Shown here in pieces: positions 44,752 through 54,481 of a stretch of 64,000 nucleotides of DNA. Positions within the stretch are counted from its first letter, which is position 1; each line of letters opens with the position of its first letter. The notes beneath the pieces are model-generated. The model ran no database searches. It saw only the letters and a program-made list of their open reading frames with translations, and was not told where the DNA came from. The position numbers and the translations under genes are program-made. Source of the stretch: a bacterium (GTDB taxonomy: Bacteria > Bacillota_I > Bacilli_A > RF39 > UBA660); the NCBI GenBank assembly GCA_019423565.1, contig JAHZBE010000008.1, positions 1-64,000 on the forward strand, written 5' to 3'.

Positions 44752-45399
44752 ATGAATAAAAATTATACTAATTATTATTTTTTCATCATGGCATTATTTT
44801 TTATTACGTATAACATAATATTTGAAAGTTTAAAAATAAGTGGTTCATTATATAAATTGTTTATGATTTTACTTATAATTATTAATTCTATTATGTTATT
44901 CATTTTAAATAAGAAAATTAGTTTTAAAAAAATAATACTTATTATCTATATATTTACCATTGTTAAATCAAAAAATCAGTTACAATTCTTTTTTGCACTT
45001 TCTAATATTATTATTTTATGTATAATTGGTTTTCAAGAAAGCAACCTTATTAAAACTATTTCAATTTTTATTTTAATAATTACACTAACATATTCTTTAC
45101 CTTTATTATTTGTATTCTTATTAGAATTTGGTACTGAATTAGATGAAGATGTATATATGAATAAAATATATGAAGATACTCATTATTATTGTAATAAAAA
45201 TTATGAAATATATTCTTATTCAAATAGTGCTGGTGATGTTTTTCATTATAGTATAGGAAAACATTATGACTTTTTAAATATAAATGATATAATACATATA
45301 ACGTATAATGAACAAAACGAAGTTAAAAAATATGATTACGATAATTATTTAAAAAGGCATAAATGTAGATTGGTTGGTGATATAAATGAATCTAAATAA
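44752..45399 (+). CDS. Polytopic membrane protein of an overlapping three-gene cassette
   Basis: A 215-residue protein with four to five membrane segments in the first 125 residues and a soluble C-terminal domain rich in Tyr/Asn. No family recognised. The ATG at 44752 has AAGGAATTC upstream; an earlier ATG is unsupported. Its end overlaps the XRE-VanZ gene by 14 bp. Confidence 0.65.
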   Translation: MNKNYTNYYFFIMALFFITYNIIFESLKISGSLYKLFMILLIIINSIMLFILNKKISFKKIILIIYIFTIVKSKNQLQFFFALSNIIILCIIGFQESNLIKTISIFILIITLTYSLPLLFVFLLEFGTELDEDVYMNKIYEDTHYYCNKNYEIYSYSNSAGDVFHYSIGKHYDFLNINDIIHITYNEQNEVKKYDYDNYLKRHKCRLVGDINESK

Positions 45400-46261
45400 A
45401 ATATCTAGTTTAATCAAGAAAAAAAGAAAGAGTCTTGGAATGACTCAAACTGAATTAGCAAATAAATTATTTGTTACAGAAAAAGCAGTTTCAAGGTGGG
45501 AAACCGGAAGAGGTACTCCTGATATATCTTTATTAATTCCTCTTTCGAAAGAACTTAATATAGATGTATCTGAACTATTAAATGGTGAAGAAAATAATAT
45601 AGAAAAAGTAATTGAATATAATGAAAAATCAAAGAAATACAAATATAATTTTCAATTTAAATTAATTATCTTATTTTATATATTATCCATATTAACATTT
45701 TTATTCTATTTAAAATTTGAATATAATCCAAATATAGAAATTAACTATTTTATTAGATTATCAATAATAGTTATTGATTCTCTATTTATATTTATTGGAA
45801 ATAAAATATATAGTAATAATTATGTAGAAAAAATAGAAGATAAAAATAAAATAAAAAAATTATCACAAACAATAATATTTATTTACTACATTATTTTGAT
45901 ATTTAATATGGTCTTTTTTGCAAGATATAATGTTGTTAATGATTATAATCTAATTCCTTTTAAATCTATAAGTAATATATTAAAAAATGGAAATACCTAC
46001 TCTATTATTATAAATATATTTGGAAATTTATTTGTATTCATGCCACTAGAATATTTTTTAATAGAATTATTTAAAATAAGAAAAATTTCACTAAATTTTA
46101 TAATATCATTTTTTATTATACTTTTAATAGAAGTATTTCAATTTATTTTTAAAGTTGGTGTATTAGATATAGATGATTTAATATTATGCACTCTTGGAAT
46201 GATGATTTTTTATGCATGTTACTGCTTAAAAAATAAGGAGACAAATAATGAAAATCAATGA
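45386..46261 (+). CDS. XRE helix-turn-helix and VanZ fusion protein
   Basis: A 291-residue protein: an XRE-type HTH (residues about 5-62, with GMTQTELANKLFVTEKAVSRWETGRGTPD split as GMTQTELANKLF and AVSRWETGRG) followed by six hydrophobic segments that include the VanZ signature DYNLIPFKSI, GNLFVFMPLEYFL and LIEVFQFIFKVGVLDIDDL. VanZ proteins confer low-level resistance to glycopeptides or lipopeptides; a membrane-bound VanZ with a DNA-binding head might act as a one-component sensor. It overlaps the genes on both sides by 14 bp. Confidence 0.8.
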   Translation: MNLNKISSLIKKKRKSLGMTQTELANKLFVTEKAVSRWETGRGTPDISLLIPLSKELNIDVSELLNGEENNIEKVIEYNEKSKKYKYNFQFKLIILFYILSILTFLFYLKFEYNPNIEINYFIRLSIIVIDSLFIFIGNKIYSNNYVEKIEDKNKIKKLSQTIIFIYYIILIFNMVFFARYNVVNDYNLIPFKSISNILKNGNTYSIIINIFGNLFVFMPLEYFLIELFKIRKISLNFIISFFIILLIEVFQFIFKVGVLDIDDLILCTLGMMIFYACYCLKNKETNNENQ

Positions 46262-46976
46262 ATTTTTCAAACAAAATATATTTAAAATAATTTTATGTAT
46301 ACTTACCTTTTTAATAGGTTGTTTAATTTTTTGTTCAATAGCAATTGGTATTGCAATCAAAGAACAGTTAATAATTATGCTTATTAGTTTCTTACCTTTT
46401 TTAATATTTTTATTAATTACAATATTTTCATATTACCACAAAGAAAAATATAAAATAGTTATAAGAGTAATAACAATTATTTTAAGTATTTTATTAATTG
46501 GATATTATTTTATCGCAACATTTTTATGTATTATATTACAATCACTTAATCCAGTTATAAATCCTAATTATTACAATTACTATATTCAAACATCAAATTT
46601 AAAAGAAAAATTTCCAAATAAAATACCAAATAATGCTGAAAATATTAAATTTATTCATTCTATAGGTATATTTCAGGGTGGAACTATTTATTCATTATAT
46701 TATATTGATAATAAAATGACAGATGAAATATTTATGAAGAAATATAAAAATAAGGCTATATGGATTGGGCATATAGATGAATACACAGATAAAAAAGGAT
46801 TATTATCAGGGGTATTTAATAATACACCAGCACATGATAAAAATACAAATGATTATACAATATACTTAATGGATGGAGATTGTGATAATTCTGGATATTG
46901 TAATCACGGTAATTATATAATTGCCGCTTTCAATAAAAAAACGCATGAAGTTATATTTTCTTCTGAACAATGGTAA
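46248..46976 (+). CDS. Membrane protein, third gene of the cassette
   Basis: A 242-residue protein with three N-terminal membrane segments (about 12-37, 39-62 and 75-98) and an outer Tyr/Asn-rich domain containing a Cys pair (DGDCDNSGYCNHG). Function unknown. Ribosome-binding site AAGGAGAC before the ATG, within the preceding gene. Confidence 0.65.
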   Translation: MKINEFFKQNIFKIILCILTFLIGCLIFCSIAIGIAIKEQLIIMLISFLPFLIFLLITIFSYYHKEKYKIVIRVITIILSILLIGYYFIATFLCIILQSLNPVINPNYYNYYIQTSNLKEKFPNKIPNNAENIKFIHSIGIFQGGTIYSLYYIDNKMTDEIFMKKYKNKAIWIGHIDEYTDKKGLLSGVFNNTPAHDKNTNDYTIYLMDGDCDNSGYCNHGNYIIAAFNKKTHEVIFSSEQW

Positions 46977-46991
46977 AAATAATATTAAAAT

Positions 46992-48863
46992 CTATTCCTC
47001 TATATAAAAATATATAGTTGCAAAATATTCTTCATTTGCGACTAACGCATCATTAGTAAGGCCCAGTAATGGTCCTTTTTCTTTTGACCAATTAAGATCT
47101 TCAAAATTAACTATTCCTTCATTATTTTTCCCAGTATAAACTATAGTCGGTGTACTTGTTAATATTATAGTTTCATCATCAAATTTCTTAAATACAAGTG
47201 CATTTTCAAGTGTATATCCAAGTGATGATGTTAGTGGATTATTTATATATGCATATAACTTCCAATCTGAACTACTTAATCTACTATCTACAATCTTTGT
47301 TTTTAAATCACTTACTTTTGGAAAAATATAAGTATCCCCTATTGGAACAAAAGAAAAATCAATAGAAGGATTTGCATCTAATAAAGTTAATTCACCAATA
47401 AATGGTGTAGTTATAGTTCTAGTTTTATATATAAAACTACCTGAAACATTTGAAGTTAATTCTACTTTTGTATTATCAGAAATAGTCAATGGTAAGTTAT
47501 ATTCAAATAACCCATTATCATCAGCATTTACTATTTCAGATGTACTATTATATTTAATTAATACATCTGCAAAACTATCTGTATGACCACTTATAGTATT
47601 TTTACTTGTATTAACTGGATGTATATTCATATAGGTTGTTCCAATAGAAAATTGTTTTCTATTTTGAAATGTAAAATTACCAATATCAGATAATGTTTGT
47701 AACTCACTAGGAGTAAAATTATTTTTTGTAATAGATGTAAGTGATGACGTTATAACTCCTTCTAACTTAATTAAATCATTTTCTTTATACCAATAATAAT
47801 CTGGAATATTATTTATATCGCCTGCCTGTGATAACTCTGTAGAGTTTTGCCACATATTGATTCTAGAACATTTTATATTAAAATTTAAAACATTATCAGT
47901 ATATAAAACATTTGAATTTTTTGTATATATTGTTAAATTTTTAGGATTATCTAAATTTATGATACAATCAGTACCTTTAAAATGAATGTTAAAGTTATCA
48001 GATGGTGTATTATTATATGAATTTATTATTTGAAGTGTTGATGCTTCTTTCATTATTAATGATCCAAAAATAGCACACATTGGAATTCTTTCATGACTTT
48101 TTTCTAAGAATATAAGCGATGCCCTTTCATCTATTAAAACATTATTTGCGCCATAATCAGCGAGTTTAGCAAACCCATTACAAGTTGTTAAATGTACACT
48201 TGTATCATATAAAATTGTAAAATTTAACTTATTTGTACCAGACATAAATTCTCTTGTATCAGTTGATATAATTATGTTACTTTTACAAGAAAATACGATA
48301 TAAGGACTAATAGAATCTTCTTTAAAATAAAATAATGAAAAATTAGTTGAATTACTTGTTATGTTTGTTTTACCACCAATTATAATACGCTCTGCTTCAC
48401 ATACTTCTTGTGATTCTACATTATTTGTATTTTGAATAGTAATATTAGAATTATCTATTTTAACGACTCCATATGGATTTACAGATAATTGTGTACCAGT
48501 AAATGTAACATTATCATAAATAGTTATTGTATTATAAGAACTATTATCTTCAGGTACATAAACAACACCATTTGTATTTGTATAAATTATTTTTATATTT
48601 TTTATTTTAATTTGTTGTGATGATGAAATGCATACAATTGTGTCAGAACTATCCACACTATTCATTCCTGTTAAAGTATGCATAACATTTTGATATGTTC
48701 CATTAATTGTTACACTATTCTTATTTTTATTTACTGTAATACCAATATCTAATGTAATATCATTTTCTAAATAAATATATTAATATCCATTATCATTTTC
48801 TAAAGCATCTTTTAATTCACTACTTGTAGATACTAAAACTGTTTTATTATTTATTTTATTCAT
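46992..48863 (-). pseudogene. Surface-protein gene interrupted by an early in-frame stop
   Basis: A frame of 623 codons starts at 48863 with AGAGGAT upstream and stays open to 46992 except for one TAA at codon 28 (48780-48782). The rest reads as a beta-helix or adhesin-like surface protein: repeated Asn/Thr/Ile-rich short strands (residues about 40-330), then an Ig-like domain and a C-terminal domain. A shorter frame starting at an internal ATG (48683) would give 563 residues, but it has no ribosome-binding site. I see no signal peptide at the start (MNKINNKTVL), which is itself odd for a surface protein. Reading through a stop or a recent mutation are alternatives. Confidence 0.7.
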
Positions 48864-49035
48864 AAAATCACTTATCCTCTAATATAATATATGAATATTT
48901 AATTTTTTGAATAAAGATGTTTTAACGAATATGTAACAAATTTAATTAAATTTACAAATGAATTTATATATATGAAAGATTTTAAAAATATAGTATAATT
49001 AATATATAAATTATATGAAGTTAGGAGTAATAAAT

Positions 49036-49506
49036 ATGATTGAAAAATTAAAAGGAAAATATGTATTTTTTGATGTTGATGGAACGCTATCAGAATACAG
49101 ATATAATGATAGATTATATGGTGGGGAATGTCCTGAACTTGGATGTCAATCACTTGAAGACTTATTATTTAATGATTTATACTATAGAGCTAGACCTCTT
49201 AAAACAATGCAAAAAATTATAGAAAAATTAGACAGTAATAAAATATTTATTTTAGGTGCAGTTACAACTAATACTGAAATAGAACAAAAATATAAATGGT
49301 TAGCTAAATATTATCCAAATATAAAAAAAGAAAATATATTTTTTATATGTTCCACACTATTAAAACCAGAAGTTATAATTGAATATTGTAAACATTACAA
49401 TATTGATATAAAACAAACAGCATTCGTAGATGATAGAATAGATGTATTAAGAAAAGCAGAAACATTAGGAATAGATTCTTATCATCCTAGTTCTTTCACA
49501 GAATAA
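49036..49506 (+). CDS. HAD-superfamily hydrolase
   Basis: A 156-residue HAD phosphatase-like protein with motif I FFDVDGTL (14-21), motif II/III region TTNTEIEQK and motif IV FVDDRIDVL near the C-terminus. No cap domain. Start at 49036 with AGGAG 7 nt upstream. Substrate unknown. Confidence 0.78.
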   Translation: MIEKLKGKYVFFDVDGTLSEYRYNDRLYGGECPELGCQSLEDLLFNDLYYRARPLKTMQKIIEKLDSNKIFILGAVTTNTEIEQKYKWLAKYYPNIKKENIFFICSTLLKPEVIIEYCKHYNIDIKQTAFVDDRIDVLRKAETLGIDSYHPSSFTE

Positions 49507-49549
49507 TTATTGTAAATTTATAATAGAAACCTTTTTACAGAAATAAAAA

Positions 49550-49575
49550 CTTACGAACTTTTATGTACGTAAGTC
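49550..49575. repeat. Imperfect 11-bp inverted repeat
   Basis: ACTTACGAACT (49550-49560) and TGTACGTAAGT (49565-49575) are 9/11 inverted repeats around a 4-bp centre, in the gap between convergent genes. No T run follows, so it is not a terminator. The 11-4-11 shape resembles core sites of tyrosine recombinases, but no intact recombinase lies near; the meaning is open. Confidence 0.4.
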
Positions 49576-49634
49576 GATCCCAAACCAAATGAATATTGTA
49601 ATAATCAATAATTTTTTCAAAAAATAACATATAA

Positions 49635-50873
49635 TTACTTATTTTGAATATTAGTCTTTGTAATTGAAGATAAACTATAATCAAGATAATTATCGTGTCT
49701 ATACCAATTATCAATTTTTTCTTGAGCAGAAACTGGATTTATAGGTTCATGTTTTTTATAATATTGAGGATCCATATAAATAATTGGTAAATTCATATTT
49801 GCCGCAATATTTATTATTTTCTCAGATGGCGAAGCTTCATTTACTATAATACAATTTGGAATTAATATCTTATCATTTTTTAATACAATTTCATTATAAG
49901 AATCAGTTTTAGATATGAATTCATTTAGCCCAAGATATTGTTGTTTAATAACATAAAAATTCTCTTTTAATGTGTATTGTTTTGTTTGTCCATCATGTGT
50001 ATTTGCAGACATAATAGAATTATTGCCCATAGTAAAATATCCAAAAGTAATTCTATATTTTGAAGCAAATCCAGAATAACGTTCAGCATTAATTAGACTA
50101 TATGACAAATAATCTCTTTGCGATTTATCTTTTAAATATTCTTCACATGCATTTTCTTGGCTCATATATTCTTTTATGGTATTTGTTCTAGTCAATAAAT
50201 AAAATTTTTGTTGACATTCCGTTTGATTTTGAAGTGTGTATAGCTGTACATCTTGACCATATTTATTTTTTATTATATTTGGATTTATACCTTCAAATAT
50301 TTTGATAGCATTTAAATTGATTTCTATTTCTTTAGCAAAATCTTTTTGTGCTAGCAAAAACATTTTTTCTATCAATGTAGCAATAGTATTGTTTGTTAAT
50401 TTTAATTCTTCTTGATATAAATCAATTTTTCTTACAAAATCATCTATAGATATAATATTATCTTTATTTTTCAAAAATGATTGTAAATTTCTTAAAAATA
50501 TTATTATGTTATTGTCAAGATTATTTTTAAAACTATTATTAGAGTCAATTCTTTCAAGTATAGTTCCAATAGTAAGCAAAATATTTGTTGCATAATCACC
50601 AAAATATATTTGTGAAATTACATCTTTTGCTTGACTAATATCAATATTATTTATATCTCTAATAGCATTTTTTTCTAATGCATTTCTTTGTTCAATATAT
50701 TCGATTGGGTTTCCTAAAAGATTTATAATTATACTAAAAGTTTTACTATTTGTTCTTGTAATAATGTAATCCATTACATCATTGTTTAATAGCACTTCTT
50801 GTTTTTCAAATTCTGTTAATGAATCTTTAGTTAATATTTTTTCTATACTTCTTATAATATATATTTCTTCCAT
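49635..50873 (-). CDS. Unknown protein, relative of the broken gene at 51052
   Basis: A 412-residue protein of no recognised family. Helical N-terminal part (1-220) and a C-terminal domain with the segments FGYFTMGNNSIMSANTHD, YNEIVLKNDKILIPNCIIV and MNLPIIYMDPQYYK. The gene at 51052 encodes matching segments in the same order, which defines a domain. No signal peptide or membrane segment. Confidence 0.6.
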   Translation of the reverse strand: MEEIYIIRSIEKILTKDSLTEFEKQEVLLNNDVMDYIITRTNSKTFSIIINLLGNPIEYIEQRNALEKNAIRDINNIDISQAKDVISQIYFGDYATNILLTIGTILERIDSNNSFKNNLDNNIIIFLRNLQSFLKNKDNIISIDDFVRKIDLYQEELKLTNNTIATLIEKMFLLAQKDFAKEIEINLNAIKIFEGINPNIIKNKYGQDVQLYTLQNQTECQQKFYLLTRTNTIKEYMSQENACEEYLKDKSQRDYLSYSLINAERYSGFASKYRITFGYFTMGNNSIMSANTHDGQTKQYTLKENFYVIKQQYLGLNEFISKTDSYNEIVLKNDKILIPNCIIVNEASPSEKIINIAANMNLPIIYMDPQYYKKHEPINPVSAQEKIDNWYRHDNYLDYSLSSITKTNIQNK

Positions 50874-51051
50874 AATTATTCTACCCCAAGATAATTATAA
50901 CATTATAGTTAAAATTATTCTATATAATTTTTTATCAAAATCATCCTTGATTCCTAGAAATCAGGATAATTTAAATATAAATACTAAAATTTATGTTATA
51001 ATCATATACGAAATATAGAATTCGATAAAATACAATAAATAAGGAGTATTT

Positions 51052-52392
51052 ATGGTAAAAAAGGATATTTTAAATTTAATTGAAAATTTTGAAAAAGAAA
51101 CATAGAAATATGATGATAATGATAAATTAGATAATGACATGCAATATATTTATTCCATCGAAAAAGAAATACAAAACATTAACGAAACAAATCTAAAACC
51201 AATATTTGATAAATTAATATCAATGATAGGAATTATAAGATTTAAGTATGGATTCGAAAGTATTATTATTAAAAGTAACCCAGAACTTGAAAGTTTAAAG
51301 AAAATAATTGATGATATTTCTTTAAATAGTAACAATACAATTAACCAATATAATTATATTTCAACTATATATAACAACTTTATAAATGAAAATAAAAACA
51401 TGGATTTTATAGAAAATAAATATTTAGATATTTGGGGAAAGGAAGGGTTATATTTGGCAGTTGAATCTCTTAAATCATTAATCACTAATGATCAATATAG
51501 AGAATTATTGAATAATAATCAAATCAACACGGTTCTTACTGATTGTATAAAGTTAAATAATGGAATTACAGACATTAGAGTGATTGAATTAAGGTACAAA
51601 GAACTTATAAAAAAAATTTGGGAACATTCATTATCAAATTCAATCGACGAAAATGGAAAATTTAGGATTTTGTTTTCCAATATTTCTGGCGGAAATTTAA
51701 TAGAACAAGCTAATTCATTAGTTAATAGACCATATCAATCATCTTGTAGTATGATTAGTTCTGATTTTATAGCAATTTATGGAAGTGATACAAGAAAAAT
51801 TGGATTTATATATCCAAATAATTCTGAAATAATAATGACAAGTGCATATGATTTAGCTTCAAATGTTTTTGGCAGTGGCTCAGATAATAAAGAAAAAGGA
51901 ACACTTCTTTCCACGCCAGATGTTTTAGAAAAAATTGGTATGAAACGAGCAAAAGATAAAAGTCAAGATTTACATTCATCTAATTGCTACAACGAAATTC
52001 TTATTAATGGTAAACCATGTGGAATAGCAGTTATTGGTTTGGGGGAAGGAGATTTGAATATTTATTATCGAGAAGCACATATTCTTTCCTCAGAAATGAA
52101 TTTACCCATATATTTTGTAGATACTATGAAATATAAAGATAAATTATCTGATGTAGATAGGGATTATATTGCATTTCATTCAATTGTATCATATTTAGGC
52201 ATTAATGCAAATGACTTGCTACATGATGTTTCACTCTATGGTAACATATACAAACTAATTAATGTTCACAAAAATACAATTGCAGATGCATTCATAACTC
52301 TTAAAACTAATGGAAATTTAAGTAAAGATAATATGTGTCAATTGATGAGTAACATAATAGATATTTCTGAAACTAATGTTAAAAGCAGATAA
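51052..52392 (+). pseudogene. Unknown protein gene with an early in-frame TAG (relative of 49635-50873)
   Basis: The best start is the ATG at 51052 with AAGGAG upstream. Codon 18 is TAG (51103-51105), after which the frame is open for 429 codons. An internal ATG at 51139 would give 417 residues but has no ribosome-binding site. The C-terminal domain (IGFIYPNNSEIIMTSAYD, CYNEILINGKPCGIAVIGLG and MNLPIYFVDTMKYK) matches that of the protein encoded at 49635-50873. The helical N-terminus has coiled-coil character. Likely a recent nonsense mutation; reinitiation cannot be excluded. Confidence 0.6.
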
Positions 52393-53094
52393 TTTAACAA
52401 AATTGTATTAAAATTATAACTTTTTCATTTTTATTTATAATGCATACTACTTCTAAAATATACTCCTATTTTTAATCGGAAACATAAAGATTTAGATATA
52501 AAAGATAAAAAAAATATAAAAAAAATAATATCATCTGTTTTAGATACAGTAAACAACAAAATTGTAAACAATTCATTTATTACTGCGATTGCCATATATT
52601 TTGGATTATCAAATTTTACTATAAGAATTTATGCAGAGTATAATGAATGTATTGCAATATTTGCAGCACATTTATTTTCAAAAATTCAACAATCAAAATC
52701 TATTTTATTAACTTATAGATTATCCTCTATATACATTGCATTTATACCATTTCTAACTAATAATATTGGTATTGAATTTAAATATATGCCGTAACTGGAG
52801 AATTAGGGTATATTACATTCGTAAATCGGAGAATGGTATTAGTAAAATAGAGGATAGAACTAAATTTACTTTAACAAGAAATATTTATAAAAATACATTA
52901 GTTGTAAAATTCCGTTTAATAATATGAGTTATATTAGATAAGTTTACTTCAAATGTATGAATTATATGATTTATAATTTTGTTCATAATTACTTTTATCG
53001 ATATTTTTATTAAAATAAATATAAACTTCCAATCAAAGGAAAAGATATAACAGTTAAAGAAACAAAGTAAGTTTGAAAAAAATTTCAATTACAT
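52393..53094. other. Gene-free decayed stretch
   Basis: No intact gene is visible. A plus-strand frame without a start codon (about 52470-52795) is open for about 108 codons (IAIYFGLSNFTIRIYAEY and so on) but matches nothing I know. Further fragments follow with several stops. The stretch leads into the ABC transporter relic and looks like sequence decay after loss of selection. Confidence 0.5.
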
Positions 53095-53396
53095 GATATT
53101 ATTATAAAAATGCAAGATGGATATGATACTATTGTAGTTGAAAATGGAGTAATATTAAGCAGTAGACAAAAATAAAGATTAACAATTGTTAGAACTTTAA
53201 TAAAAAAATAATTTTAAAAGAAAAAATAAAAAACATTTTAAAAAAACTATCTAAAGATCATACTGTAATAATAGTAACATACAGTTTAAACACTATATTA
53301 GTTTTAGATAAGTATGGTATAATTGATAGGGAAAATCATAATGAATTAATTAAAAAATGTTTAGAATATAAAAATTTATATGAAATTGATGATTAA
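53095..53396 (+). pseudogene. Relic of an ABC exporter ATPase domain
   Basis: The plus strand encodes KMQDGYDTIVVENGVILSSRQK, stop, RLTIVRTLIKK, which is the Q-to-signature region of an ABC exporter (normally DGYDTxVGENGxxLSGGQKQRLAIARAL). After several stops and a deletion covering Walker B, the frame resumes with LSKDHTVIIVTYSLNTIL (H-loop His replaced by Tyr) and a normal end LIKKCLEYKNLYEI. The upstream half of the gene is unrecognisable. Confidence 0.75.
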
Positions 53397-53413
53397 AAAT
53401 GGAGGGAATAAAT

Positions 53414-53854
53414 ATGATTAGAGATAATATAATAACTGAAATACAAGAAAAAGATTTGAAACAATTACAAAAAATTGTAAAACAGGCCTTTAATAGTAAT
53501 ACAAGTGATTCTAAAATTCAAAGATTTTATGAGGTATCTAAAAATAATGACGATATTTATGTGTTAGGATACTATATAGAAAATAATTTAGTTGGAACTG
53601 TAACCTTAAATATTTTAACGACGACATCTGGAAAAGATGCAACTATTTGGAATTTAGCTGTTCTTGAAGAATACAGAAAATTAGGAATAGCAACTAAATT
53701 AATGATTAAAGCCGAAGAAATTGTAAAAACTTATGATGATATTGATCGTATCTGGTTATTTAGTGGAGTTCAAAGAAAAGAGGCACACAAATTATATAAT
53801 AAACTAGGATATGATGAAAATATAGATAAAGCATTTATAAAATATGTAAATTAA
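53414..53854 (+). CDS. GNAT family N-acetyltransferase
   Basis: A 146-residue GNAT: LVGTVTLNIL (strand 2-3), IWNLAVLEEYRKLGIATKLM (motif A with the R/K-x-x-G-I/L-A/G acetyl-CoA loop) and HKLYNKLGYDEN (motif B). Start at 53414 with GGAGG upstream. Intact amid decayed neighbours. Substrate unknown. Confidence 0.8.
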   Translation: MIRDNIITEIQEKDLKQLQKIVKQAFNSNTSDSKIQRFYEVSKNNDDIYVLGYYIENNLVGTVTLNILTTTSGKDATIWNLAVLEEYRKLGIATKLMIKAEEIVKTYDDIDRIWLFSGVQRKEAHKLYNKLGYDENIDKAFIKYVN

Positions 53855-53989
53855 AAAATGATTAAAATGAAAAGTTTTACTATAGAACAATTTTAAAATT
53901 TAAATTACTGATACAATACCTATTTTCTTAGGTATTAGAACATTAAACCTTTTATTAGATACATATAGCAAATGTAACTAAAAATTCAT

Positions 53990-54163
53990 TTGTATGATTT
54001 AAGACACACTTTTGCAACTACTATGATGACTGAGGGTTGTAATATGTATGTCATTTCAAATCGGTTAGGACACTAATGAATAACCACGACAATAAACACA
54101 TACAAAAATATTACGGAAGAAGTTAGAAAAGAGATGGCTTTTACTACTGATAAATATTATTAA
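53990..54163 (+). pseudogene. Relic of a tyrosine recombinase C-terminus
   Basis: Reads LYDLRHTFATTMMTEGCN, MYVISNRLGH, then consecutive TAA and TGA (54074-54079), then ITTTINTYKNITEEVRKEMA. This is the catalytic end of a phage/Tn916-type integrase: Arg of DLRH and the Tyr of NTYKNIT remain, while the first His of HDLRH is Tyr. The upstream part is lost. It marks a former mobile element boundary. Confidence 0.75.
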
Positions 54164-54186
54164 AAATCATTTGAGAGTATTTCTCG

Positions 54187-54212
54187 GAGTACAAAAAATA
54201 AAAAACCTTATA
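54187..54212. repeat. Left arm of a split 26-bp perfect palindrome
   Basis: This arm is the exact reverse complement of 55683-55708 (26 of 26 bases), ending in CCTTATA. Imperfect pairing continues outward to about 54171 and 55723. Without the insertion sequence the arms would close as a hairpin with a 3- to 4-nt loop, 8 bp after the recombinase relic's last stop. Confidence 0.85.
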
Positions 54213-54261
54213 TAATTGATGTGAACCCCATTTAGTAGACATCAAATAAAAAACTTATGTA

Positions 54262-54310
54262 AAAAAATCAAGGGCGAACGAAGTGAGTTCATCTAGACCC
54301 TTGATTTTTT
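54262..54310. terminator. Terminator within the insertion sequence
   Basis: A perfect 13-bp stem (54262-54274 with 54298-54310) made of A/T and three G-C pairs, with a 23-nt loop holding a small GAAC/GTTC hairpin. Tracts of A and T flank it, so it can stop transcription from both sides. Confidence 0.8.
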
Positions 54311-54481
54311 AATTATGTAATTATAATATTTATTCAAATAAAGCTTGTCTTTATTTGTTATCTATTAATAAATTAACTAAATATTAAACATTTTCTGCAT
54401 ATTCAATAATGCCAGAGTCTGGCTCTCCCGTGTTTGGACATAATCTATTGTATAATTTCTAATTTATATATTAATTCATCT

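Noticed and set aside
48899..49153. Minus-strand frame of 84 codons
   Set aside because: It runs antisense to the start of the HAD hydrolase gene, has no ribosome-binding site and reads as low-complexity Ile/Tyr/His; a shadow.
46992..52392. Alternative genetic code to explain the two in-frame stops
   Set aside because: One is TAA and the other TAG, many genes in the window end in TAA, TAG or TGA, and Trp is TGG throughout; recoding is not supported.
52885..53088. Minus-strand frame of 67 codons in the decayed stretch
   Set aside because: Low-complexity, no ribosome-binding site, antisense to the ABC relic region.
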